Origin: Magnaporthiopsis rhizophila
Lineage: Eukaryota; Ascomycota; Sordariomycetes; Magnaporthales; Magnaporthaceae
NCBI GenBank assembly: GCA_003049465.1
Contig: PYSS01000005.1
Span: forward strand, 386,087-450,086
Length of the DNA stretch: 64,000 bases
Direction of reading: 5' to 3'
In this document: piece after piece, positions 32,325 through 44,185 of the stretch
Layout: each line of letters starts with the position of its first letter
Numbering within the stretch: position 1 is the first letter of the stretch
Notes under the pieces: generated by a model
The model's input: the letters and a program-made list of their open reading frames with translations, nothing else
Database searches by the model: none
What the model was told of the DNA's origin: nothing
Translations under genes and position numbers: made by a program

Positions 32325-34848
32325 TCATCCAACCCACGGAAGCGACTCGACGTACGCCAGCATGATGGCGGCGATGGCGGCTGCTATTGCCGTTGCGACC
32401 GAGGAGCCTGGCTGACAGATGCCGCTTTCGTATTGCGCAGTGATGCGGGGTGGGATTTGATCCCCATACGTTCCAAAGACGAGGCCGGGATCGCCGCTCA
32501 GCGGCGGGTTCGACTTGGCAAAGGTTCCATGACCGTCCGTTGCATAGATGGCCATGACGCACCGATGCCGGGCGGGAAACTTCTCGCGCTCATACGGCGA
32601 GTTTCCAGCGCTAGCTAAGAAGATGACTGATCCGCGGCGACGAGTATGCACAGACTCGATGGCCGTGCTGATTGCCTGGTCGTCTTCGGCAAAGCCGAAC
32701 GACATCGAGATGATGTCGACGCCCTGGCCGTCTGCCCATTCAATCGCCTGGTTTTCAGTCCCACGGTTAGGCTACTGAGACATCGGAAATACACCACCGG
32801 AACCGGCTTTGGGAGGAGACGGCCCTCACCTTAACAATCGCTTCCTTGCTCTCCCAGAGGGTGTGTGTGTTCTCGGCCACGCGGGCAATGTAGACGTCAG
32901 CCATCGGCGCTGCCTCCATCAGCAGCTGCGCCATCAAACTGCCGTGGCCAAACGTGTCGTGACCAACCGTGCCGATAGTAGCTCCCACCGGCCTGCTGTC
33001 TGGGACGAAATCCGCCGTTTGTTTGATCTTTTTCCACCTCGCCCCTGACTGGAAGAACTGCCGAGCAAGGTTTACGCCCGTGTCTAGAACTGCTACCCGA
33101 ACGCCTCTTGGTTGACTCACGCACCGCTTCCGGATCTTCACGATGTCTTTTTGAAACCGTGCAACCAGTCGTCGGGTTTTGCATATTGGCCAGCCTGGAA
33201 CGCAGCGCCTTGGATCCGGAAGATTTCCCTGCGCGGTGCGCCATCAGTCGCGTCGTCGGGCTTTTCGTCGGCCTCGCCGTAGGCAGAGGCTGTAGCCGTC
33301 TGAGAAAACGTTGGGAATACCTCGACGGCTTCGGGTAGGCGGCTGCTCTGGTGACGCTTATCCTTCCCTTTTGTGGTGTCCTGGATCCTCTGAGCGGGAC
33401 CGCGGCCTGCGAATTGTTGCATCCGATGGTGATACTCGGAAAGCGGCCTTACAACCAGGGTACGGAAGAGGGTTTCGGTGGCCGCTTCTTCCTCCAGGCC
33501 GATGCTGCTTGCAAATTCCCCATTAAGGCGTGCCTTGATAGCCATCTGAAACTTCTCGTCGACGTAGGAGATGAAGATCTCCGTGTTGAGGAGTTCAAGG
33601 AGAGCGCAGTACTTGGTAGTGGGTGTCATTCCGCCGTCGTCTAGGAGGCCCTGGAAGATGGAGTCGAGCTCTTGTATCACCTCGTCGTCTTGGAGCTGGA
33701 CCAGTGTGGTGGCCAGCGCCACCACACTTGAGGCGTGGTAGTCGAACCCGCCCTCCTCAGCGCTCGAGTCGAGGAGCCAGGGCAAGTAAGGGGAGCCGAT
33801 GTCCAACTCGTTCCAGACGCCTGGGAGAAAACAGATGCCTTGCTCCGCCCAGTCTCTGCGCAGCCAGGCACCTTCCCTGGCCCCCTTACCCCATTGGCCT
33901 CGGCAAAGCTGTAGGAGACTGCAGGCCAGAAGCAGGCCCACCTCCGCCTTTTGCGCTGGTGTCAAACAAGCTTTCCGAGGTGTCTGGTCATCACATCCTA
34001 CCATTTTCAAGGGCGTGAGGATGTCCCTCAATGCGACTGTTGGCTTCGATGAACGTATTTCCTTTCTCACCTCTAGGCTCTGACGATGTCAAAGTCTCGA
34101 CATCGTCGCGTAAGCATACCCTCTCCTTCCCCGATTTTTCAATCAGCGAACAAAGGGTGGGGCAGTCAGGTTGGCCTCCGTGGAAAAAGCCATTGGCTTC
34201 GTCGTGGGGCCGCGCAGTGTAGTCGTGGCTTCGACCTCGAGAGTCATCACCGTTATCAGTGCTTTCATCTGCGAATTTGACCCTCCAAGAAGACGACTCC
34301 TGCACCGTGACAATAGGCGGACGCTTGCTGCAGTCTGGATGTTAGGACCTTGACTTCAGTCACATCCCAGAATGTCCGGATAGCGACCTACCGCAGGGTA
34401 AAGACGATTCTTCCCCAGTGCTGATCATGCCCCGAGGATAATGTGTCAACGACAAGCTGGCCTCCAGACTCGTATTGTCGGTGGGGTACGAGCTTGAGCA
34501 TTAGCTTGTGTGGTGCTTCGCATCTGCTGGGCCAGAGTTTGTGGAGACTAGTCGTTAAACTCGTTCAGAGAGTCTCGGATGTCGTCGTCGCAGCCGTAAC
34601 GCTCCTCAAGGCCATCTTCGACGGCCGCCGAAGAACACCTGGGGTCATCCGGGTTCGCAGGGAGTCGAGCCAGCCGTCCAGGGCAGGAATAATGCGTGAT
34701 GCACTGACCGCCGCTCACGCGTGACGTTCTTGTTGATCTCTCCGGACGGCCCCCAAAGACAGGGATGGCTTTCTCCAAAGACGAAAGAGCAAATTTGACC
34801 GATAACAGGGAAGACCGCCAATCCATCGTTTAAACTGCGGCAAACCAT
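32325..34848 (-). pseudogene. DUF7580-subtilisin (S8) protease, HET-Q2-like, frame-broken
   Basis: The N-terminal helical/DUF7580 part (34848 to about 33170) lies in several frames, with breaks near 34700, 34560, 34080 and 33165. The longest clean piece is 33138-34070 (LTPAQKAEVGLLLACSLLQL, typical of DUF7580). One ordinary intron lies near 34300-34390. The S8 catalytic domain (33141-32830 and 32747-32325, intron 32829-32748) is uninterrupted and keeps the triad: Asp in AVLDTG, His in FGHGSLMA, Ser in PGSSVATA, plus the oxyanion Asn in SAGNS. The end beyond 32325 changes frame again or is lost. Subtilisins of this architecture are clustered with fungal gasdermin genes and cut them to trigger cell death; that role is inferred from the neighbour. 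The N-terminal start is uncertain. Confidence 0.7.
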
Positions 34849-35291
34849 TTACACGGTGCAACAGCTGGTACCGACCGGAGGACGCTAAACGCTCTAAGTC
34901 CGGAGGCGAGTTTGGCGCGAAACAAGGACCGGAGGCTCGATGTTGGCCGGCGATCCGCTCCGGAGGCAGTTAACATCAGATAGCATTCTAGCGCCGCTAC
35001 CGCCGTCCGCCAATACAACGTTCCATGGTGTGCAGAGGAATGTGGCAGGGTTTTGTTGGACGCCACTGTCAATGATGGAGGGGCACGCGGGGCTAAAGGC
35101 ACTTGGGCTCTCTCTTTGCAATATCCTGTCATAGCAGCCCGGCTGCGGGAGGAAACGGTGCCCGAGGCTAGCTCCTGAGGTTCGGATTTCTGGAGGGGTG
35201 TTCCAAGCACTGCCGCCCCATCCACGCCCATAGAAGTTCTGAATCACGCAGGCTTGCACCGCAAACCTACGAGATTCCCACGAAGGTGACG

Positions 35292-37255
35292 ATGTCTGTC
35301 GCTATGTCGGAAGAACTTGGAGGCGGTGGCGATTCCGACGAGACAATGGTTCATGATGCCTATCTCAACTGTCTGCGATCATTCGCCTCGTGCAAAAGTT
35401 CCCCCCATCTCTCGCAAGCATCTCAACTGCTGGTTGAGGACGAAGCAAATCGGTTCGATGTTTGGGCTGTCAACACAGGGTCCCATCTCAATCCGTCCAT
35501 CTCGTCATCCCTCGACCACCGTCTCCGAAACAGCAACGAGACGAGGGACAAGGTGATCCTTGTTCTCAGAGCAATTCGAATTAATCTGGACTACGGTATG
35601 ACTTTGACCGTCTGAGGATAATTGTAGTCTTAAAATGCTCACGACAGGCAGCGAGTCGCATATTCGATCAACCCACTGAGATTTTGGACGAGACCGGGCT
35701 CCAAGGCGGCCAGCATGGCGGCGGACACGCCAAGCAGCAAGCACCGACATCGCAAGAGATCGCCTCGGGTCTCTCCAATGAAGCGCTGGTGTCAGTTCAC
35801 GGCTTCGTCAGCCTGCTGAAAAGGTTGTCAATTGCCATCAAAAGAGCATCGACAGACGAGTATAGCGTTCACGCCGCAAGAGCGAGAGACGTCGACAAAA
35901 AGGGCGTTGATGAAGGCGCCAGTGATGAGTTATGGGCAGACCAGATTGTTGGAGTCCGATTTCTGGACAGCACCGAGTCACTCCGGAAAATCCTCAGCAC
36001 CGCTGTTTCTTTCGCATGAGGCGATTCAGAGACTGGAAACGTCGCTACGAGAGGCAGAAGAAGAGGGTGATAACTGCGGCGCCCCAGCTCGCAGCGGGAG
36101 CAGGACGAGCCACGCTGACGGAAGCAGAGCCGAGTGGTGGTTCAATGGACGATAAAGGCAAGGGCGTCGGTGCCCCAGCCGACGACATCCACCGCGGGTC
36201 AGCTAAACCACCCGGTGGTCTTCAAGGGAGCCTTGCCGAGTCAAAGCAGTCATTCCAGAGCGCAAACCTCGAGGCGCCCAAATCAGTCAGCCAGTCGACA
36301 ACCGTTTCCGTCGGCGTTCGGTCGATGGTTGCTGGTGTTTTCATAGACTGGCCTAACCCACCCCGAGGCGCGAGAAATCCTGACAACGGCCAGGTCTGCT
36401 GTCCGTATTGCTTCGACCTCCTCGACCAGCGGGAGACGGGCAGCAAGAACAAATGGGGTTTGTCTCCACCTCCGCAGCAAATGCTCACCACTTCATTCCG
36501 CTAACACTCCTACCAGAAAGCATCTGACGAAGGATCTTGAGCCATATCACTGCTTCTATCCAGAAGGTCAAACTTTGTTGAAGATGTTCCCAAATGAAGG
36601 CCAATGGATTGGCCACATCAGGGCATTTCACTCACCAGGATCATGGGTTTGCCGAATGATGCCACACACCACTGCTGTGATACTAGGCACCGAGGGCGCT
36701 TTCCGGAAGCATCTCGAGGACGAACATGCTGGCATGTACCCGAAATCTAGAATCGACACACTGGTCAAAGGTTTCTATCGTCCGGCGGTCCATGCCAACT
36801 TGTTCGACGAGTGTCCGATGAGATGCCCGGCAAGCCAGGCCTCCCTTGAGTCGGCCACAGAACGGAGTGCCCTCGTTCCACACATCGCCAATCACCTTCT
36901 CTTGCTGGCACTTGAGTCCCTACCCGAGCGGAGTGTACGGCCGTCACAAGTTGTGAGCAGCTATGATGACGGTGACTCGGGAGAGTGGATGAATTCGTCC
37001 CTTCGGAGGATTCGAGGGACGGTTCAGGACGGCTTGGAGTCCCTGCCACTCTTCGACTCCACCGACGTCGGTTCAGTGGCCGAAGATACGAGGGACGAAG
37101 GGTTGCCTGAAGCATATTATGAAGATTACAGCCACATTCCTATGGTTGAGCATCAACGTCGCCCACTTGATACAATCTCCCAGCTCAAAGACCCCGTGAT
37201 GGAAAAAATTTTCTTGATTCAGAAAGGGGTTAGGGTGCAGACCCGCCGGAGGTAG
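35292..37255 (+). pseudogene. AcuF-like C2H2 zinc-finger protein, frame-broken
   Basis: Exon 35292-35595, intron 35596-35651 (GTATGA...CAG), then an exon open to about 36017. There the frame shifts by one, at the point where relatives continue with a basic RRRQYLKYRER-like helix (seen here as RRFRDWKRRYER in the next frame). That frame runs to about 36460, followed by an intron ending at a CAG near 36517 whose donor is not clean in phase. The last segment is open to the stop at 37255. Zinc-finger-like blocks are CCPYCFDLL, PYHCFYPEG with downstream His, and FRKHLEDEH. The N-terminus (RFDVWAVNTGSH, SSLDHRLRN) is diagnostic of this large fungal family, often near NLR and het genes. Function unknown. 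One definite frameshift and one doubtful junction support a decaying copy. Confidence 0.65.
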
Positions 37256-37378
37256 GCGTCAAGCAAACCCAAGATAGAACTCTCTTCGAGGAGAAAAATA
37301 CTAATTCATCATAGGTGGAGAGTTGTTATTGTTGCTGCTTCCTTCCTCTCTGGCCTCATATCGCGGTCCGCATCGGCC

Positions 37379-39435
37379 ATGACCGAGCCACCAGACTTGT
37401 GGGACAAGATCAAGGCCCTCCAAAAGCGCCCGGACGGAACGGACGCCAATCTTGTCCCAGAGCACAGCCTCAGAGATCTGTTCCGAAATCTTGACGCACA
37501 ATTAAAGGAGTTACTGGCCGACCACTTGAACGCCAGCCGCGTCTCGGATCACATCGCCGACCTCGTCACCTTCATCTGCGAACAGGCGCCCAAGGCATTT
37601 GCAACGCTCGTTTTCTCAGACCGGGAGCGCTTCATTATTCACTTTTTTAACAACAAGCTCGATGACGCGCTGCTGCCGGTGTCGAGGGACACAGCCGGAA
37701 AGCTGGTCTCGTTCTCGGCTGACGCGAAGGTGAAACTGGCCGAAATGGCCGTCAGACTCGCGAACGAAGAGGCTTCGAGAATCCAAGACGTCGACCTCGA
37801 AGCGAAGAAGGATGCCCGCGCCCACGCCATTAGGGCCTCCCAACACGCGGATGAGGCCAGGAGCCGCCACCGTTGCCGCCAGCAAGGTTGCAGCCACCTT
37901 CGACGGCTGGGATCCACGCGAAATCAGCTATTTTTGCGACAAATACCAGTGGCGCTTCCTCGCGCCTGTCTTCGACGACCGGGCCCACTTCTACAACATG
38001 TTCGATAATAGGGTCGAGGTGCCCTTTTGGCCATCCGGCGACCAGGTTAGACATGGCGGCTTTAGTTCGGTGGAGAAATGGCAGGTCCATCGCGCACAGC
38101 TCCCACCTGACATGGTGAGTTCCCTTTCCAGCTGTGCAAGCTTGCTACAACGGCGTCTGTCCCTTGCAGGGCATTTACCTTTTCGCGGTTTCGTACGCGC
38201 TGGTATCTTGGCGCCTGCTGACTTGCTCACCCTGGATGATAAGTCTGGTGCTGGCCAGCGGTACTGGCGGGCACCCGTGGGTGGCAGTCAAAGTATACAA
38301 GCACGACCGGTTCACAAACGATACGGAGTTTGGGCGGGCTGTCGAAGCCGAGGCAGAGTTCCTCAACGTCATGAGGTCGCTAGAACAAACCCACCTCATC
38401 AGGACGGTTGCCTACTATCGCAAGGGCCTAAGCCACTGTTTTGTATTTCCCTGGGCGGACCTTGGTAATCTCCGCGACTACTGGGAGCAGAGCGACCTGG
38501 CGGCCAACCCGGAGAAGAGGCTGGCAAAGGGCTATCTTTGGTGGATCTTCGTTCAGCTACGCGGCCTCGCCAGCGCTATTACGCTGCTGCATAGCAGGCT
38601 CATGCGGCACGGCAACTTGAAGCCCGAGAACATACTCTGCTTCCGCGACAACGCCGACAGGCAGCCCGACGGTTCGTGCATGCTGGTCATCGCTGACGCG
38701 GGACTCGCCGGGGTCAACTACCAGATCACGCAGCTGCGCACTGAGGCGAGCCTTGGGCCCAAGGGAAGCACGCTGATGTACAAACCTCCCGAGGCCGAGG
38801 CTGGGAGTGGGGAGCCCAGGCCGCGCCGCTACGACGTCTGGTCCATGGGCTGCATCTGCCTCGAGTTCCTCATCTGGCTTGTCGACGGCTGGGAGGGTCT
38901 CAAGGACTTCCGCGCCGACCTGGACCAGTTCGGCAGATTTTACCAACCGCACTGGCCCAAAGGCCAACAGCGCACCACAGGCGTCGGCCGTCAGCCCGAA
39001 GTAGACGGGCGGATAGCGATGCCGCGCGCACACCCCTTCTCCAAAGGCAAAGGCAATCCGCTCGGCCGTCTCGTCGAGCTCATCGATACGAAGTTGCTGG
39101 TCCACGACCTCGGCAAAAGAATTCGGCTACAGCACTCCCCCTCCACCCTCCAGGTCGTAGGCGGCGGGGCGGCCGCAACAAGATCGACCCCCGCTGGTAT
39201 CGCCCGCTCCAGCCTCGTGGACGCGGCCAGCGATCTCTTCGAATTGCTCCCCAGCGGCCGCGCCGATAGCGATACGATGCTCGCGGAGTTCGGCGAGATC
39301 CTTGCTGACGAGTGTTCGTTCGAACTGCCCGGTTCCGCCTTGAACGGCTCTGCGGCGGCCGAAAGTGGGTCGCCGTCGCCTGTGGCCTCACCACCTGGAC
39401 CCGGACGGAGTCTCGACGTACCCGGCGCTGACTGA
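37379..39435 (+). pseudogene. Fungal kinase-like protein, frame-broken
   Basis: An N-terminal helical region (37379 to about 37857) shifts frame at about 37857 into the conserved FDGWDPREISYF block. Intron 38115-38169 (GTGAGT...CAG) follows, then an exon open to the stop at 39435. Kinase landmarks are the VAVKVYKHD lysine, PWADLGNLRDYW, HGNLKPENIL in the catalytic loop, and IADAGLAG in place of DFG. A YDVWSMGCICLEF helix F follows. Relatives usually have HGDLKPENIL; the Asp to Asn change and DAG would cripple catalysis. The weakly conserved stretch 38170-38260 may hide a further intron. Such kinase-like genes often sit among fungal NLR/het genes. No clear activation-loop pattern remains. Confidence 0.65.
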
Positions 39436-40203
39436 GCCGCGGCTCCCGAGCCGTCTACCTCGAGCCGGGGCGGTCCCTCCCGCTAGAATCTTGGGGCGCG
39501 CGTACGCCGTCTTTCCCACGGGGAGCGTCGGCCGAGTTTAAATGGATCGTAAAAAGCCCCTGTGCTAAAAGAAAGCGTGATGTAGAATTTATGGGCCCGC
39601 CGTGCGAAAGATAAAAGCGTCCCGTAACTGGATGCTAATTATTGTTTTTTCCGCGCGTTTGGAAGGTAAGGCTTCTCTCGGCGGTAAGTGAGCCCCCGGT
39701 GCGTTCGGCTTCCTATCTGAACCGATCTTCTCCCCTTGCACAGTATGTAAGCTAGCTCCTCGGACATAGGCAAATCCCCTAAGCGGGAGAATTGGCAACG
39801 GACTTGTCCGCTAACACAGCTGGCCGTTTCCTCCTGATAAGGAGTAGGTTTGGTAGTGATGGCTTATTGTATAATTTTCCATATTATATTAGATGCCAGG
39901 GGTACCGTGCTAATAACTTGGAACAGAATAGACATGGTCTTCTTTTACTTGAATATCCAATGGGATAAGAGTGCAAGGGGGAGGCAACGCGGGTGTATTG
40001 GAATCCTCGTCGTGGCCCGCCGGGCTCGCTGGCTCCCTACACCGAGGAACATAGCCGTACGGAGGCGTGCATAGGAATACGCCTTCACGGCATCGTGGTA
40101 TCAGCTACCCATACTCTTTTGGATCCGATAGCCGCCCGTCCCCAATGGCTGGTCGAAGCGCACGTTCCCGACACGTCTATCACCACCGCTATGCGTCTCT
40201 CGG
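39436..40203. other. Intergenic region, 0.8 kb
   Basis: Convergent 3' flanks of the kinase-like pseudogene and the CDF gene. An AT-rich patch occurs at about 39845-39965. No gene recognised. It forms the right edge of the accessory island. Confidence 0.45.
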
Positions 40204-42760
40204 TCATGCCTTCTTGGAGGCGGCCGCAGGCACGGCGGTGGCGTCGTCCTCGACCTTGGTCCTAGCTCCCAGGAAGACCTCGCGCAGGGTCCTCTTGTTC
40301 TTCTTCCTGAGCTCGTAGAGAGGCTTGTGTTCCTCATGGACGTCGTGCTCGTGCTCGTAGTCGACATGCACAAACGCCCTCTCGACGTCCGCCAGGCCCT
40401 CGAGCTTGCGCTGCAGCGACTGGCTGACGTCGTGCGATATCCTCAGCGGCGTCTCGTCGTCCATGACAATGTCGACCTCGACGTAGTACCGCTGTCCAGC
40501 GTGGTACGCGCGGCACTTGTTGGTTGTTTGGTTTGATCGCCATCAGTGTCAGTCATGCTGCTGCGGACGCAGATCTCCGCCAATGGATCTTGTGCAAGTA
40601 TACACGGGGGAATAAAGATAAGCTCACCGTGTCGACCTTGAGGATCTGCTCGTCGTGAGTCATGGCCATGTAGATGAGCTTGGAGATGAAACCCCTAGGC
40701 GCTGACTTGCCGACCAGCAGCCAAACCTGCTCAAAGGCGTTCGAGACCCACGAAAAGAGAATCAGGAGAGCGATGCAGATGGCGCCGATCGGGTCCAGGT
40801 ACCACACAACCTTCTCGCCCACGATGGCCATAATCAGACCAAACGAGTTGACAGCGATGTCGTTGCGGTGGTCGATCTGATGACGCGCACGCCCTTGGTT
40901 GTCAGAGTCGGACGTTTCTTTCGTGACGCATGACGGGAGGCCTCGACTCGGGAGAAGCTTACGTAGAAGACATGGACCGATGGGTACTTGCGGTAGAACA
41001 TGCAAAAGACCATTAGAGAGCCCTTGGCAAAGACTAAGAGACAGGCACCCGGGTGAGCAATTCATGCGTTCATCATTAAACATTGTCCCAAAAAGGCAAA
41101 CTTACTCGCAACGGCAATGAAGACTATGGGAACGATCTTGAGCTCCTCCGCGTCATGCTGACCTCTACCCAGCGTCCGACCCGATTCAATCTAGACGTGA
41201 TGGCCTGTCAGCTCGACGTCGCGCAGAACGCATTGAATTGCGGTCTGAAGTGAAGCATCAAGATTGGCAGGGTTTGATCGGGTGGCAGGATCCGTCCTTA
41301 CCAGAAGCTGTATGGCAACAGTAGTCATGAGGGCGCAGAATAGGATGATTCCAATGGTCTCGATCCTGGTGCGGCCCTGTCCGGTGTAAGAGAGTGCCCT
41401 GGATTAGCTCGACGACTTCTTTACCGCCATATCCCTGGCCGTCAAGGGCCTAGACTAGGAGGGACAAAAAGCTAATACTAACGACTGGGTATTTGTAAAT
41501 GCTAGGTCTAGCAGCCAACCTCGACGTCACGAGCATCACGAAGGACGAGACGAGGTCCATCTGTCAATATCACTGGCTGTTAACAAGTTGCTGCATGAAG
41601 GACAGGCACACCTGGGCCTTTTTGACAGACGGGGATACCTACGAATGCATCGGCGGTCGTTGCAAAAAGCTAAACAATCGGCCGGATAACGTCACAGGTC
41701 AGCATCATATCCATATAGTTAGTCTTTCCCGGCCAGGGTATGCAAGGTTCGCCTGTATCGGGGGAAGCATCGCATACAGAGAGAGATCCCGTCGAGATGG
41801 CGGCATAGAGCTGGATGACGAAGAGACAGAAGTTGACGGTGAAGGAGGCGTTGACGGCAAACTTGATCTTGGGCGCCACGCGGGCATCCTCCTCGAGCGT
41901 GTTTTGCTCCTCGTCGTCGGCGCCAAGGAACCTTTTTCCGAGCCGCAATTCTTAGCACTCCACCCGTCCAGACCGCACGCCGTCTTGGCCGTCTTGATGG
42001 TCTGCCAAGGCCAAGCAAGTCATGCAAATTCGACCGAGCTCATTAGACTGGATGAGGGGCATTTCCGCGGGGAAAGGAAACCCGAGACATCGAGTCTAAA
42101 CGAAAGAGAGAAATAATCCCAAGACAAACATACTGATCGATCAGCTCGTTCTGTCTGGTGTAGAACTTCTTGAGCTTCTTCTTGTTGCCGTTGGGGTGGT
42201 CGATCTTCATCTGGCGCTGGCTGACGTTGGCACGACGGTGCTGGCCAAAGTTCAGAGGGTCGGACAGGACGGCGCTGCCGCTCGCGTCGGCGCGGACAGA
42301 CGGTGCGGTGACTGCCTCCTTCTCCTTCTTCTCCTCGTCCACCAGTGTCGGCTCCGGGCCGCCAGCGGCGTCTGCGGTGTCCCCTGCGGCCGGGGCGGCC
42401 CCCGCACCAGGGCTTGCTGGGCGGATAGAATCATCCTGGGCGGCAGCTGTGGATTCCTGATTAGCGGCGCCCGCAGTTTGTCTCGGCGTGTCAAATGATA
42501 GCAACGATGTGCCTGTGGGCACTCAACAGGGTCATGCCAAGGCCGATGTGCGGCCTTGACAGGTCTTGTGGCAGTGAACGGCTCGACCTTGACAAGCCCA
42601 CACTCGAAACGCATCCGAGGTTTGTGATAACGAGCAGCGGGCGAAATGGAAACGTAGAAGAAGAAGAATAGGGCAAAGAATAGGAACCGAACTGGGTTTG
42701 TTCCATTTTCATTGCACACATACCCGTTGCCGTGGAAGTTTTTACCGGCTGGCCCGACAT
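40204..42760 (-). CDS. Cation diffusion facilitator, manganese-type
   Basis: Ten exons in transcript order: 42760-42724, 42446-42134, 41931-41778, 41669-41643, 41560-41483, 41376-41302, 41190-41106, 41033-40963, 40876-40628, 40515-40204; 466 residues, every phase agrees. CDF proteins export divalent metal from the cytosol in exchange for protons. Metal-site motifs are DAFMD (TM2, split across exons 4 and 5) and DHRND (TM5), i.e. DxxxD in both, the pattern of the Mn2+ subgroup rather than the HxxxD of Zn transporters. Other landmarks are KIKFAVNASFTVNFCLFVIQLYAA (TM1 region), YPVGRTRIETIGII, and the C-terminal cytosolic domain (YYVEVDIVMD, DVERAFVHVDYEHEH). Exon 4 is a 27-nt microexon. Acceptors of exons 3 and 10 are AAG rather than CAG. 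Confidence 0.93.
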
Positions 42761-43689
42761 ATCGACAGGGCTCTGCTTGGTAACGAGACGGGTGGGACGG
42801 CCTTGGGGAAGGAGAGGAGCGAGATACTTCGATCTCAAGAGTCGCGAAGAAAGATGCGGGACAGCGACATCAAACTGCAGACCCAAGGAACCGGAGCCGG
42901 ATCTCGCACTCTTATTAACAAACAAGCAACAACACTAGCGCGGGATAAAAGAGGAGACAGGCCTCCAACCAAGGGAGGGAGGCAAAGAAAATTTGCCATG
43001 TTTTTTTCTTTTCTGTAGCCTGATCGCAAGCCCCGTCTTCATGCAATCTGACCAGCGCCCACACCTTGATTCCCGTCATGGTCGCGAACGGTACCGCACG
43101 GCACGACGAACGACGGGCAAGTGGACGCGGGGAACGTCACCCTCGCGGTCGATGGTGGGGGATGACAGGGGAGAGGCCCCCTGGCCACAGGTGAGATGTG
43201 AGCAAATCACAGCACTCATGTTTGAGCATGTGGGTGGTTGCGCTCGCCCTGTAGGCCTTGACGGCAGCCAAAAGTCGGTCAAGTCTAGCCGGGAACAGCA
43301 GGGGCCCCCAGGGCGATATCCGGTGTCCATATGGGTCACGATAGCAACCTCTTGGCTTGGCAAACCCGATGCCTGGGTCTCGATTTTTACAATCTGCACA
43401 AGAAAGGCAGCAAGCAGCAGAGACAGCACAGGCCCCGTCCCCACCGTTGTTGGGTATCTCCATTTTTGACATGATTTGCAGTCCACCCAGACAGACAGAC
43501 GGACAGCTCAGCCCGAGCGCAGACAAGGCATATCCCTTACATACCTACTGCAGACTGGACATGGATCGGCCGCACCGAGCAAAACAAGCAGCGGGAGCCG
43601 AACACCAGGGGTCCCGGATGTTGGCCGCGAAGGAAGACTGTCTGTGAGCAGGGGCCGGCAGGCGGCCTGAAGCGGAGGGCTGCCACACC

Positions 43690-43712
43690 AAAAAAAAAAA
43701 AAAAAAAAAAAA
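43690..43712. repeat. Homopolymer A23
   Basis: An uninterrupted A run in the divergent spacer, about 450 bp from a T22 tract (44164-44185) of opposite sense. Confidence 0.8.
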
Positions 43713-44163
43713 CTTTTGCTACCAGAACGGGCCAATAGCGTGTTATATGCAGTTGGCCGCTTCGACGGTGAACCAGCTCGGAATACGGTCGACCCGTGCT
43801 GGATGTGGGGCGCCAAGAGTCGGAAAGGAGGCTCTTGCTCAGGGTGGCGAACAACGAAGATGCTGGCTTGCCAAGCCCGATCCTGTGTTTTGGAGCATTT
43901 CATCTTTGGCACCGCTCGCTCCGCGCGCTCCTACTCGCGGTGCGCTTGGTTTCCGGCTCGAGGATCGAGTCCACTTTGGCGACAAGGAGGAGGCAGCCGA
44001 GGAGCGAGCCTCGATCTCGATTCTATGACAGCGACAATCACAGGTGTCCAGGCTGAAATGTATTCCCCCACCATGCCCTTACCTAAACCTCCGCTTTGCG
44101 AGGGGTGGCACTTACCCTTTGGGGAAAGTTGTCACGTCGTAGGTATCCACATGCTTATTTCCG

Positions 44164-44185
44164 TTTTTTTTTTTTTTTTTTTTTT
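44164..44185. repeat. Homopolymer T22
   Basis: An uninterrupted T run. With the A23 tract at 43690 it brackets a 450-bp segment. Confidence 0.8.

Noticed and set aside
33120..33175. A tiny intron to explain the DUF7580/S8 frame change
   Set aside because: The only GT...AG pair of usable size removes the first strand of the S8 fold and leaves the wrong phase.
42043..42522. Alternative N-terminus of the CDF gene starting at 42522
   Set aside because: Exon 1 at 42760 with a GTATGT donor gives a consistent phase and a normal start; the alternative would begin inside an intron.
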